From assembly GCF_001659605.2 (NCBI RefSeq), contig NC_035176.2, forward strand, positions 21,329,890 to 21,393,889: a stretch of DNA of 64,000 bases, written 5' to 3'. The notes beneath the pieces were generated by a model. The model was not told the origin of the DNA, searched no databases, and saw only the letters and a list, made by a program, of their open reading frames with translations. The translations under genes and the position numbers were made by a program. This DNA is from Manihot esculenta (taxonomy: Eukaryota; Streptophyta; Magnoliopsida; Malpighiales; Euphorbiaceae). The number at the start of each line of letters is the position of its first letter. The first letter of the stretch is position 1. This document shows positions 1-9,080 of this stretch, piece by piece.

Positions 1-963
1 AGAGCTAGCCAGAGGTGAGTGGAACTAACCCTTATGTTTTAAATCAAATATTTTCAGCATGTTCAAGCATGTTCATGCATCATGAATACCATGTTATGCA
101 ATAGGTTGTTTGCATTAGAATTCACGACTATGCCGCATAGTATTGTTGTGCTAGATGATAGTGGATGGACACTAGGATGATTCATTAGCCTTCTATATAC
201 GAAGTCCTGTGGTGCCCATAATAGGGCCGGGCAATACGAAGACCTGTGGTGCCCATAATAGGGCCGGGCAATAACTCCGAGTACGAAGTCCTGTGGTGCC
301 CATAATAGGGCCGGGCAATACGAAGTCCTGTGGTGCCCATAATAGGGCCGGGCATGGAGTTGAGGGATTTTTGAATCAGTCCATCCGTGATGTGATTTAT
401 TTGTGCAGTGACGCATTTCATGATAGCATGTTTTAAATATTCTTTTTTTTACAGTTCTACTCACTGGGCTTTTTAGCTCACCCCTCTCCCCTAACCCCAG
501 GTTTGCAGGGTCAGAGATAGTCAGGAGATCAGCAGGTTACGTCCATGGTCATGTTTATGTAATAGAATAGTAGTGGACATGATGTAATGTAAAGTTATGT
601 AAGGATGTAAAAGAGTTATATTGTAATATGACTTTATGTTATATGTTCAGAGTTATAGTATTGTGCTTGGCCCGAGTTGGATAATCCCTTGTACATGAGT
701 TTTATTTTTTATGTTGTTTCATGTGATGGACCGAGTTTGACATAGGGTATGCTGACCCTAGGGGTTCTATGAGTTCAGTCATAGTGCATACACAGGTCAA
801 ATTGGTTAAAGGTAAAGTTTTAAATGTTTTATGAAAATGTTTGATCATGTATGGGATTAGACCAGCTGTACAGGATGTATGATAGGCTTGCTACGGGTCC
901 CGGCGACCTTAAGTCGATCTGGATCCTAGCGCCGGTAGCGGTCCGGATTTCCGGGGCGTTACA
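1..963 (+). mobile_element. L1: 3' part of a Tekay-type LTR
   Basis: The sequence runs in the order found in the other Tekay LTRs here: the AGAGCTAGCCAGAGGTGAGT block, a tandem-repeat block, CTCACTGGGCT...AGCTCACCCC, and a terminal block with CCCGGCGACCTTAAG, a GCGCCGGTAGCGGTCCGG-like stretch and a GTTACA end at 963. It begins inside the LTR at the window edge, so the 5' part is outside. It is followed directly by sequence matching the interior of another LTR (964 onward), so L1 is inserted in the 5' LTR of T1. Whether it is a solo LTR or the 3' LTR of a larger element cannot be seen. There is no coding sequence. Confidence 0.85.
198..354 (+). repeat. 37-bp minisatellite, four copies, inside LTR L1
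   Basis: Four near-identical units start at 198, 235, 282 and 319, each beginning TACGAAGTCCTGTGGTGCCC and ending AATAGGGCCGGGCA. A 10-bp spacer lies between units 2 and 3. Other Tekay LTRs here carry different repeats at the same place, just before the CTCACTGGGCT block. Confidence 0.9.
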
Positions 964-1424
964 CAGGAGGTCAAGAAGTGTAAAGCCATGTGTTTTGTAA
1001 TAGTTAAATGTGGACATGATAAATTGTAAAATGATGTAAGGTTATGAATAGTCATGTTATGTAATATGGATATTGAGGATTAGAAATGTGCTTGACCATA
1101 GTATGTTTGGTTAATCCCGTTTATATACATGATCTATGTTTGATAATGTTTATGTTCAACCAAACTTAATGTATGTATGTTGCCCCATTGGAGCATTGTT
1201 GAGGACTCCAATGTGGGGTTGATGACTATGGTTATGAGATGTGCATGCACAGGTTGAGTTTGGTGAATGGAATGAGAAAAGTTTAAAATTTTTATGCATA
1301 TGTATGATCATGTATGGGATTTGACAGGTATACAGGATGTATGTTTGGCTTGCTATGGGTCCCGGCGACCTTATGTCGATCTGGATCCTAGTGCCGGTAG
1401 CGGTTCGATTTCCGGGTCGTTACA
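964..1424 (+). mobile_element. 3' part of the T1 5' LTR
   Basis: It matches the last ~460 bp of the T1 3' LTR (about 10828-11287) with scattered substitutions and the same TTACA end. The upstream remainder was displaced by the L1 insertion and lies outside the window. Confidence 0.88.
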
Positions 1425-1427
1425 GAG

Positions 1428-1440
1428 TGGTATCAGAGCC
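1428..1440 (+). other. Primer binding site of T1 (initiator tRNA-Met)
   Basis: TGGTATCAGAGCC lies three bases after the LTR end. It is complementary to the 3' end of plant initiator tRNA-Met, the usual primer of chromoviruses. The same site follows or precedes the LTRs of T2, T3, M1, M2 and Y. Confidence 0.93.
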
Positions 1441-1697
1441 CTAGGTTCATATGATCGGACCTATAATGTGTCGGGCTCATAGTTGTCATAGAAGGTCAAG
1501 CACAATAGGAAAGATCATGTCCACTAGGATAGGATGTGGAGTCCTGTCTTGTATGATGATGTGAAATGCCATGATAATATGCATGTGCATTAATGACATG
1601 CTTTGTATGTGATGTATGTGATGCGGGTTTATGTGTTCCCACATGAACCATATGATGTTAATGCTTGCTTGATATGTGTTGTTTTTCAAAAAACAGG

Positions 1698-3278
1698 ATG
1701 AGAGGAACTCGTCGATCTGCACGATTGACTGGAGTACCACCCCAGGACGAGGGCACTGATGCCCGTCCTCCTGCGTTGCCTAGGGCAATGTCAAGTAGGT
1801 CCAGCAGAGAAAGAGCAGTAAGAGACCCTAGAAGGTCTTTGGATCTGGGTAGAAGCAGATCAGTAAGGGGGACAGTACAAGGTGGTATGTCAGAGGATAT
1901 GGGGGATGATATGGATGTGGATCAGAGGAGGGATGGCAGTCTTGGAGTGAGTATGTCGGAAGAGGGTATGGGAGAGTCCCAAGGAGGCACTCAGGCCTCG
2001 GGATTTGTTCAGCCACCTCACTACCCACCCTTTTCACACAATCCCGGGTATTCGATGGGAGGCACATCGGATTACCCTAGCTTTAACCCTTACCCCACAC
2101 ACATGCCATACCCACCTTTCTATCCACATTTCCCACAGTACCCTATGTATCCACCCCCACCCTACTATCCAAATCCAGCAGACCCTACCTCAGGGAATGC
2201 TGCACCTCCTCCTCCACCAGCAGAACCCACAGTTCCAGAAACTCTGGTACCTAAGCCTAGCTCATCTGGAGGGAGCAAGGTCAAGATGACCGACTACATG
2301 AAGCTTGGTGCTCCTCAGTATGAAAAAGAGGATGACCCGTTTGTGTATCTTGAGAGGGTCAAGGTGATTACAGATGAGATAGGAGCTGATGACAGTAGAG
2401 CCATTCAGATGGCTGGGTTCACGCTTAAATGCAAGAAGGCCCGAGAGTGGTTTAAGAATTACGTGAACCCGAGGGTGGATAGCATGTCTTGGGAAGAGTT
2501 TGCAAATGAGTTCGCAGGTTGGGCTTTCCCTGATAGCTCCAAGGAGCTGAAGATGATCGAGTTTGAGCAGTTAAGGCAGACAGAAGAGATGAGTGTAGAT
2601 GAGTTCACAGACAGATTCTTGGAGCTGTTGTCATTTGCAGGGCAAAATCTTGACTCAGACCAGAAGAAGTCAAGGAGGTATATCATGAAACTCCATTCCA
2701 GGTATTCCTCCTTGATCCAGTCAGTAGATAGGGAGAGCTTCCATGCCATAGTGGATATGGCCCGGAAAATGGAGGCTAGTGCCATCATTCAGGGGACAGT
2801 TAAGCAGTCAGTGGCACAGTCTTCTGGTTTCAAGACCCCGGGTGGGGGAAGGCTAGATCCCTCATCCTTGAGTGTAGCAGCTTCAGGCAGCAAAAGGTGG
2901 GGTAACACCACTAGGAAGCCAAAGAAGAACAAGTTCTGGAACAAGGTCAAGTCAAGTCTGGGATTAGGTAGTGGCTCAAGCTCTGGTGCGGATAATGCAG
3001 TATGTGCAAGGTGTGGTAAGCCACACAAGGGAGTCTGCCGGGCTGGGACGACAACCTGCTTCAGATGTGGGCAAAAGGGACACATGGCTCGGGAGTGTCC
3101 TAGAACAGTATCTATGGCTCAGCCCCAACAGACAGCTTCTGGTAGTGTAGCACAGCCAGCAGCTCCAGCCACGACGCAGGCCAGTGGCAGAGGCAGAGGG
3201 AGAGGGGCAGCCTCTTCTTCAGTGGGCTTCAGGGGTGAAGGTCCATCAGCTCCAGCACGGATCTTCACCATGACTTAG
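1698..3278 (+). CDS. gag: T1 Gag (526 aa) ending at a premature stop
   Basis: Structural capsid/nucleocapsid protein of a Tekay-type retrotransposon. The ATG at 1698 begins the [12 protein letters not shown] motif shared by all copies here; an in-frame TTG upstream is less likely as a start. An Arg/Ser-rich N-terminus leads into a Pro/Tyr-rich stretch (about aa 120-180). The retrotransposon Gag domain follows (about aa 230-335), with [16 protein letters not shown] and [14 protein letters not shown]. Two zinc knuckles come next: a variant CX2CX3HX3C (3003-3038) and a canonical CX2CX4HX4C (3057-3098). A Gly-Arg-rich tail precedes the protease. In sister copies the frame runs on into protease; here a CAG codon is TAG at 3276-3278, separating Gag from pol. 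Otherwise it is undamaged. Confidence 0.9.
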   Translation: MRGTRRSARLTGVPPQDEGTDARPPALPRAMSSRSSRERAVRDPRRSLDLGRSRSVRGTVQGGMSEDMGDDMDVDQRRDGSLGVSMSEEGMGESQGGTQASGFVQPPHYPPFSHNPGYSMGGTSDYPSFNPYPTHMPYPPFYPHFPQYPMYPPPPYYPNPADPTSGNAAPPPPPAEPTVPETLVPKPSSSGGSKVKMTDYMKLGAPQYEKEDDPFVYLERVKVITDEIGADDSRAIQMAGFTLKCKKAREWFKNYVNPRVDSMSWEEFANEFAGWAFPDSSKELKMIEFEQLRQTEEMSVDEFTDRFLELLSFAGQNLDSDQKKSRRYIMKLHSRYSSLIQSVDRESFHAIVDMARKMEASAIIQGTVKQSVAQSSGFKTPGGGRLDPSSLSVAASGSKRWGNTTRKPKKNKFWNKVKSSLGLGSGSSSGADNAVCARCGKPHKGVCRAGTTTCFRCGQKGHMARECPRTVSMAQPQQTASGSVAQPAAPATTQASGRGRGRGAASSSVGFRGEGPSAPARIFTMT

Positions 3279-4337
3279 CAGGAGGCAGATGCATCTAACA
3301 CCGTGGTGTCAGGTAATCTTGTCATTGGTTGTTCAGATGTGTATGCCTTGATGGACCCTGGTGCATCTCATTCTTTTATTGCTCCGAGAGCCGTGGAGAG
3401 GTTGGGTCTAATGATCTTTGGGTTAGAGTGTCCTCTCTGGGTCAGTAGACCCAAGTGTGATCCATCAGTGGCAGAGTCAGTCTGCCAGTGCAGTCCCGTC
3501 TTTGTTGAGGGGAGATGCCTTTCCGCCGACCTTGTGGTTCTAGACTTGATAGATTTTGACGTCATTCTAGGGATGGACTGGTTATCTACCCATGGTGCTA
3601 CCTTGGACTGCAGGGACAAAGTAGTCAGGTTCAGAGGTCAGGATGGGTCAGAGGTTGTCTTCAGGGGAGACAGGAGGGGTACACCTAGAGGTCTAATATC
3701 AGCCCTTCAGGCTCGTAGATTGCTTAGGAAGGGATGTCAGGGGTTTTTGGCTCATGTGAGAGAGCTTAGCAGTCAGGTTAGAGAGCCCGCCTCGGTGCCA
3801 GTGGTCAGAGAGTTTTTAGATGTCTTCCCAGACGAGCTGCCAGGTTTACCACCTGCTAGGGAGATAGAGTTCGAGATAGAATTGATGCCTAGAACCAAAC
3901 CGATCTCTATCCCTCCCTACAGGATGGCTCCAGCTGAATTGAAAGAGTTGAAGGAGCAGTTGCAAGAGCTGGTAGATAAGGGCTTCATCCGACCGAGTAC
4001 CTCACCTTGGGGTGCTCCAATTCTGTTTGTGAAGAAGAAGGATGGATCCCTCAGACTTTGTATCGACTACAGGCAGTTGGACAAAGTCACTACCAAGAAT
4101 AAATACCCTTTGCTAAGGATCGATGATCTATTCGACCAGCTAGCAGGAGCGGATTGTTTCTCCAAAATAGATCTGAGGTCTGGGTATCATCAGCTGAGGA
4201 TAAGAGAAGAGGATGTGCCAAAGACGGCTTTCAGGACCAGATATGGGCATTTTGAGTTTCTTGTGATGCCGTTCGGGTTAACCAATGCCCCTGCAGCATT
4301 CATGGATCTCATGAACAGAGTTTTCAGACAGTACCTG
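3279..4337 (+). CDS. pol: T1 Pol part 1: protease and N-terminal half of RT
   Basis: This continues the gag frame after the TAG. The aspartic protease has its active-site motif as DPGASHSF (Asp codon 3354-3356), the Pro variant seen in every Tekay copy here, instead of the textbook D-S/T-G-A. The RT N-terminus follows: [53 protein letters not shown] and [15 protein letters not shown]. The frame is cut at 4337 by S1 before the catalytic FIDD motif and resumes in frame at 6613 once the insertion and one target duplication are discounted. With no start of its own, it would have been made as a Gag-Pol polyprotein. Confidence 0.9.
4333..4337. repeat. Target-site duplication of S1, left copy (ACCTG)
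   Basis: ACCTG abuts the LTR start and recurs at 6608-6612 after the LTR end. The uninterrupted sequence in M2 (minus strand, near 47640) has a single ACCTG. Confidence 0.93.
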
Positions 4338-4514
4338 TGTAATACCCGGCTCGAGTCCGGCATCGGACTTCTACTTTCCGATGGAGTTTCTGATGTCGGA
4401 GGTCTCTAGCAGGGGTTTATTTCTGTTTTTCTTACATGTTTTGATATGTTCATTAAGTTTTAAGCATAAGGAAATGAGTTTTTGAGTGAAATGAACCAAG
4501 GCAGAAAAGCCAGG

Positions 4515-4609
4515 TTCGGCCGCCGAAGTTGAGGTTCGGCCGCCGAACATGCATGGCTTTCGGTTTCACGTTTGGCCGCCGAAGGTGGTCTGGCCAGCCA
4601 CCTATAAAT
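4515..4609 (+). promoter_or_regulatory. Paired TTCGGCCGCCGAA palindromes and TATA box in LTR S1
   Basis: Exact 13-bp palindromes at 4515-4527 and 4535-4547 are followed by a degenerate copy (TTTGGCCGCCGAA) and a TATA box TATAAAT at 4603-4609 within GGCCAGCCACC-TATAAAT. The same order occurs in the T2, T1, M1, M2 and X LTRs. That this is the LTR core promoter is inference from the TATA box and its position about 270 bp into the LTR. Confidence 0.65.
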
Positions 4610-5129
4610 GGCCCTCAGTCGGTTGAAGCGGTAGAACATCGTTTCTTTCACTTGCTGAGGTGAAACTCTGCCCTTTGTGAGTATTTCTTCATGTTTTCAT
4701 TAAATCATGCAAAGATTTGATTAGTTTTTATGATCTTTTGAAGGTTTTAAGCTAAACACTCAAAGTTGTGAAGTTTGGAGAGTTTGAAGGAGAGTTGCTC
4801 CAAAACTCCACGTGAGGATCATTCATCTACTTGTTTTCACAAGGTAAGTGAAGATCCTGAGCTTGTTTGTATGTTTTCTGAAGGTTTTATGGGGTTTATA
4901 GAAAGAGATGCTTGGATAGGGTTATGTGTGAGGTTTTGATGATTTTGTGCATAGAGCTTGTTTCTGTGTTGTTTGAGTTGTGTTTTTGGGGTTTTAAGGT
5001 AGTTTTTGACCCCTGTGAGCATATACATAAGTGTATGCAAGTGAAGGAAGTGAGGTGTTGAGTTTGGAAGGGTTTTGGTGCGTTTTGGCGAGAGGCAGGG
5101 CAAGTTTCTGCCCTGCAGATGAACTCAGG

Positions 5130-5425
5130 TTCGGCAGCCGAAGGTACATTCGGCCGCCGAACCCCTGAGGAGGTGTGAGGAGGTGGCTTCGGCTGCCCAA
5201 GCTTGCCCCCGAGCTTTTGGACTTTCGGCTCTGGAGGGAAGTTCGGCCGCCGAAGGTGCCGCCGAAGGTTAGAGACTTTCGTCTCTGGAGTGCCTTGTGG
5301 CCTCCGAAACTTGCCCCTGAAAGGGTTCTGCAGCCGAAAGTGGAAGTTTGGCCGCCGAAGGTGCTTGAGTTTCGTCTCTTTAGAGGACTTTCGGCCGCCG
5401 AACTTGCCGCCGAAAGTGTTCTGTC
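5130..5425 (+). repeat. Second cluster of palindromic TTCGGC/GCCGAA units in S1
   Basis: About ten full or half copies of the palindrome lie in 300 bp, separated by variants of ACTTTCG-TCTCTGGAG. It lies downstream of the TATA box, in what would be the transcribed leader. Many variants differ at CpG positions, for example TTTGGCCGCCGAA near 5347. Short open frames rich in FGRR/SAAE here are by-products of the repeat. Confidence 0.8.
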
Positions 5426-5785
5426 CAGCTTTCCTTTGCATGGATATTAGCGTGAGTTTAAGGGGATTCTTGGGGAGTTTAAGAGAATTGTTCATAAGCT
5501 AGTTTGGTCCCTCATATGAGTCTATCTGTATAGGTACAGACCAGAGGAACCAGAGAGAGCAGCAGTGAGTACTGCTCCAGAGCCTGCAGAGTCAGTCAGT
5601 CCAGATAGCCAGAGGTGAGTGGAACTAAACTTAATTCTTTTAATTGACCAATGGAATGTTTTAGCATATTTCATGCATCACGATTATGCAATAGGTTGAG
5701 TGCATTAGTATCCACGAATATGTTGCATTGCATAATACATTGTTGATGTGGGTAAATGCTGAATGATCCAATAGTCACAGACAGG

Positions 5786-5899
5786 AAGTCCAGGAGCCTT
5801 TGACTACGCCCTGGCAGGTATAGCAAAGTCCAGGAGCCTTTGACTACGCCCTGGCAGGTATATAGTAAAGACCAGGAGCCTTTGACTACGCCCTGGCAA
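5786..5899 (+). repeat. 40-bp minisatellite, three copies, in S1
   Basis: Units start at 5786, 5826 and 5868, each carrying CCAGGAGCCTTTGACTACGC and CCTGGCA. CCAGG and CCTGG can pair, so each unit could form a small hairpin. The T2 LTR has two units of the same repeat at about 16449-16521. Confidence 0.88.
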
Positions 5900-6612
5900 T
5901 GGTAAGTACACAGGTGTTATATACACATATACATATATGACAGGAAGACCAGGTGCTCGATGCTACGCCCTGGCACAGAGTTACTGGGACTATGTGGTGA
6001 CAGGTTTACTCTTGATGTGAATTGGCTGTGTTATGACGCATTTCATGAGATCATAATTTACTGAATTGTTTTACTGTTCTACTCACTGGGCTATAGAGCT
6101 CATCCCACTCCCTTTACCCCAGTCTTGCAGGTTCAGTGTACAGTGTACAGGGCAAGTCAGCAGATGAAAGAGTAAAGAGAAATGTAATAGTGTAGAGTGG
6201 ACATGTAATGTTAAAGAGATGTAATAGTTCTGTTTTCAGTTACAGATGTGCTTGACTTAGTAGTTTGTGTTGTAACTCTATTGTTATGTACATGATCTGT
6301 ATATGTATATGTTTTACTGAGTATGTGAAAACCAGGCGTAACAGGTATGAGTTAACCCATTTAGAGCAAGCTCTAGTCAGGGGTACAGAGTGCAGAGTAC
6401 AGAGTACAGAGCACAGAGTACAGAGATAGTGCATGCACAGGTTAAGCCTTGGTACAGAGAAAAGAGTTTTTATTTTCACAGAAAATGTAGGATCATGTAT
6501 GAGATTTACAGGTACACAAAGAGTATAGCAGGCTTGCTACGGGTTCTGGCGGCCTTAAGCCGACCTGAATCCTAGCGCCGGTGACGGTCCATTTTGGGGT
6601 CGTTACAACCTG

Positions 6613-8973
6613 GATCACTTCGTTATTGTCTTCATAGATGATATCTTAGTGTATTCCAGGAATGTAGAGGAGCATGCCCATCATCTGAGGTTGGTTCTAC
6701 AAACCTTGAGGGAACATGGCTTGTATGCCAAGTTCTCCAAGTGTGAGTTCTGGTTAAGGAGCATCTCATTCTTGGGACATGTTGTATCAGAGAATGGAAT
6801 AGAGGTGGATCCCAAGAAGGTAGAAGTTGTGGCTAACTGGCCTAGACCCACTTCAGTAACGGAGATCAGGAGTTTCTTGGGTTTGGCAGGCTACTATAGG
6901 AGGTTCGTTCAGGACTTCTCTAAGATTGCAGCTCCTCTGACCAGATTAACCAGGAAGAATCAGAAGTTGGTGTGGACCGACCAGTGCAAAGAAAGTTTTG
7001 AAGAGCTTAAGAAGAGGTTGGCGTCAGCACCAGTGTTAGCTTTGCCAGCTAGCAATGAGGATTTCACAGTGTTCTGTGATGCATCCCGAGTGGGATTGGG
7101 TTGTGTGCTAATGCAGAATGAAAGGGTGATTGCTTATGCTTCCAGGCAGCAGAAGAAGCATGAGTTGAATTACCCTATACATGACCTAGAAATGGCAGCG
7201 GTGATCTTTGCACTCAAGATGTGGAGGCACTACCTCTATGGGGTAAAATGTGAGATCTTCACAGATCATAAGAGCCTGCAGCACATCCTGAGTCAAAGAG
7301 ATTTGAACTTGAGACAGAGAAGATGGGTAGAGCTGCTGAGTGATTATGATTGCAAGATTCAGTACCATCCGGGTAAGGCGAGTGTTGTAGCAGATGCCCT
7401 AAGCCGGAAATCACTAGGCAGTTTATCCCACATCACGGCTGAGAGGAGACCGGTGGTGAAAGAGTTTTACAAGCTTATTGATGAAGGTCTACAGTTGGAG
7501 TTGTCTGGTACAGGTGCTTTGATAGCCCAGATGAGAGTGACACCTGTGTTCCTGGAACAGGTGGCTCAAAAACAGCATGAGGACCTAGAGTTAGTAAAGA
7601 TTGCCAGGGCAGTTCAGTCAGGCAAGAACGAAGAGTTCAGATTCGACAGCAAGGGGATCCTCCGCTATGGGAATAGATTATGTGTACCAGATGACATCAG
7701 TTTAAAGGGAGACATTATGAGCGAAGCTCATAATGCCTGGTACAGTGTTCACTCCGGAGCCACCAAGATGTATCAAGATCTCAAGAAAGTGTATTGGTGG
7801 CCAGCTATGAAGAGAGAAGTGGCACAGTTTGTGTCAGCCTGCGAGATATGTCAGAGGGTGAAGCTGGAACATCAGAAGCCGGCTGGAATGCTTAACCCAC
7901 TACCTATTCCAGAGTGGAAATGGGAGAATATAGCTATGGACTTCGTGGTGGGGTTACCGGCCGCATCCAACAGACTAGACTCCATATGGGTGATTGTGGA
8001 CAGACTGACCAAATCTGCTCACTTCATCCCTGTCAGGAGCAACTACTCTGTGGATAAGTTAGCGCAGGTGTATGTGGATGAAGTGGTAAGGCTGCATGGG
8101 GTTCCTGTTTCAATAGTGTCTGATAGAGGGCCCCAGTTCACCTCCAGGTTTTGGCGGAGTCTACAGAATGCTATGGGTACTAGGTTGGATTTCAGTACTG
8201 CCTTCCATCCCCAGACTGATGGACAGTCAGAGAGGACCATCCAGACTATAGAAGATATGCTCAGAATGTGTGTGCTAGATTTTGGCGGTTCTTGGAGGCA
8301 GCATCTACCCTTGGTAGAGTTTGCCTATAATAACAGCTATCATGCTAGCATAGGGATGGCTCCTTTTGAAGCTTTATACGGGAGGAAGTGCAGGTCGCCT
8401 GTTTGCTGGGAAGAAGTGGGGGAAAAGGCCTTGGCAGGCCCTGAGATTGTTGAGATCACCAGCAGGGTGGTGCCCATAATCAGAGAAAGGATCAAGACTA
8501 CTGCAAGCAGACAGAAGAGCTATGCAGATGTCCGCATGAGACAGGTAGAGTTTCAGGAGGGAGATCTGGTATTGCTTAAAGTTTCTCCTATGAAAGGAGT
8601 AGTTTGTTTTAGGAAGAAGGGTAAGCTAGCCCCACGATACATCGGACCCTTTGAAATCTTGCAAAAGATTGGGAACGTGTCGTACAAGCTGGATTTACCT
8701 GCTTCAATGGAAAGAATCCATCCGGTTTTCCATGTTTCCATGTTGAGGAAGTTCGTGTCAGATCCGAGCAAGGTTCTTAGTGAGCCTGATGTGGAGATCC
8801 AAGAAGATCTCACCTATGTTGAGCAGCCAGTACGGATCATAGACACCCAGATCAGGAAGCTGAGGAACAAGGAAATCCCAATGGTGAAAGTCCTTTGGAA
8901 CCACCACAATCTGGAAGAATGCACCTGGGAGACACGGGAGCCCATGCTCCAGCAATACCCTTATCTTTTCTAA
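6613..8973 (+). CDS. pol: T1 Pol part 2: RT catalytic half, RNase H, integrase, chromodomain
   Basis: This is the continuation of T1 pol after S1 (787 codons including the stop). The RT active site FIDD is at 6631-6642. RNase H follows with [10 protein letters not shown], a conserved Glu in [18 protein letters not shown] and ADALSRK. Integrase has an HHCC zinc region ([19 protein letters not shown] ... CEICQ, about 7741-7860) and a D,D35E core: Asp 7939-7941 (MDFVVG), Asp 8122-8124 (SDRGPQF) and Glu 8230-8232 (GQSERT). The C-terminus (about 8815-8970) has the chromodomain-like pattern [25 protein letters not shown] and CTWETRE, ending PYLF. Chromodomains direct integration toward heterochromatin in this clade. 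All active-site residues are present, so this half looks functional apart from the cuts upstream. Confidence 0.93.
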   Translation, partial: DHFVIVFIDDILVYSRNVEEHAHHLRLVLQTLREHGLYAKFSKCEFWLRSISFLGHVVSENGIEVDPKKVEVVANWPRPTSVTEIRSFLGLAGYYRRFVQDFSKIAAPLTRLTRKNQKLVWTDQCKESFEELKKRLASAPVLALPASNEDFTVFCDASRVGLGCVLMQNERVIAYASRQQKKHELNYPIHDLEMAAVIFALKMWRHYLYGVKCEIFTDHKSLQHILSQRDLNLRQRRWVELLSDYDCKIQYHPGKASVVADALSRKSLGSLSHITAERRPVVKEFYKLIDEGLQLELSGTGALIAQMRVTPVFLEQVAQKQHEDLELVKIARAVQSGKNEEFRFDSKGILRYGNRLCVPDDISLKGDIMSEAHNAWYSVHSGATKMYQDLKKVYWWPAMKREVAQFVSACEICQRVKLEHQKPAGMLNPLPIPEWKWENIAMDFVVGLPAASNRLDSIWVIVDRLTKSAHFIPVRSNYSVDKLAQVYVDEVVRLHGVPVSIVSDRGPQFTSRFWRSLQNAMGTRLDFSTAFHPQTDGQSERTIQTIEDMLRMCVLDFGGSWRQHLPLVEFAYNNSYHASIGMAPFEALYGRKCRSPVCWEEVGEKALAGPEIVEITSRVVPIIRERIKTTASRQKSYADVRMRQVEFQEGDLVLLKVSPMKGVVCFRKKGKLAPRYIGPFEILQKIGNVSYKLDLPASMERIHPVFHVSMLRKFVSDPSKVLSEPDVEIQEDLTYVEQPVRIIDTQIRKLRNKEIPMVKVLWNHHNLEECTWETREPMLQQYPYLF

Positions 8974-9067
8974 GGTTAGTTTCTTGTGTGTTCCATGTGT
9001 TTTATGTGTTGATGTGTATTATGCCGTGCATGTGCTAGTTGTGGAACATTCGGGGATGAATGTTCTT

Positions 9068-9080
9068 AAGGGGGGGAGAA
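9068..9080 (+). other. Polypurine tract of T1
   Basis: AAGGGGGGGAGAA directly abuts the 3' LTR start TGTAATAC at 9081. This is the expected plus-strand primer. The minus-strand elements show the complement next to their 3' LTRs (13366, 38918 and 45182). Confidence 0.9.

Larger units (their letters stand above)
4338..6607 (+). mobile_element. S1: solo Tekay-type LTR in the RT of T1
   Basis: A 2270-bp LTR with TGTAATACCC at the start and GTTACA at the end, with no internal region. It is flanked by a perfect 5-bp target duplication, ACCTG (4333-4337 and 6608-6612). It is closely similar to the 5' LTR of T2 (14985-17232). A lone LTR with matching flanks is the known outcome of recombination between the two LTRs of a full element. 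Confidence 0.95.

Noticed and set aside
198..354. CRISPR-like array
   Set aside because: The units are directly tandem with at most a 10-bp spacer, in a plant LTR. There are no unique spacers and no cas genes.
1428..1440. tRNA gene fragments at the primer sites
   Set aside because: Only the 12-18 bases complementary to a tRNA 3' end are present, always next to an LTR. There is no tRNA cloverleaf.
1665..1697. Upstream extension of Gag from an in-frame TTG
   Set aside because: The ATG with [12 protein letters not shown] is conserved in T1, T2, M1, M2 and Y. The upstream residues vary and overlap the leader.
2005..2289. Overlapping frames in the Pro/Tyr-rich part of gag (also 17700-17962, 28169-28501, 49675-50031)
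   Set aside because: They are alternative-frame shadows caused by repetitive CCN/TAY codons. There are no motifs and no independent conservation.
5175..5502. Open frames of 90-100 codons rich in FGRR, SAAE or RPPK inside LTRs (also 9888-10231, 12158-12641, 26146-26540, 44009-44500, 51591-51992)
   Set aside because: They are translations of the palindromic repeat clusters in several frames and on both strands. They lack conserved starts, change between sister LTRs, and lie in noncoding LTR sequence.
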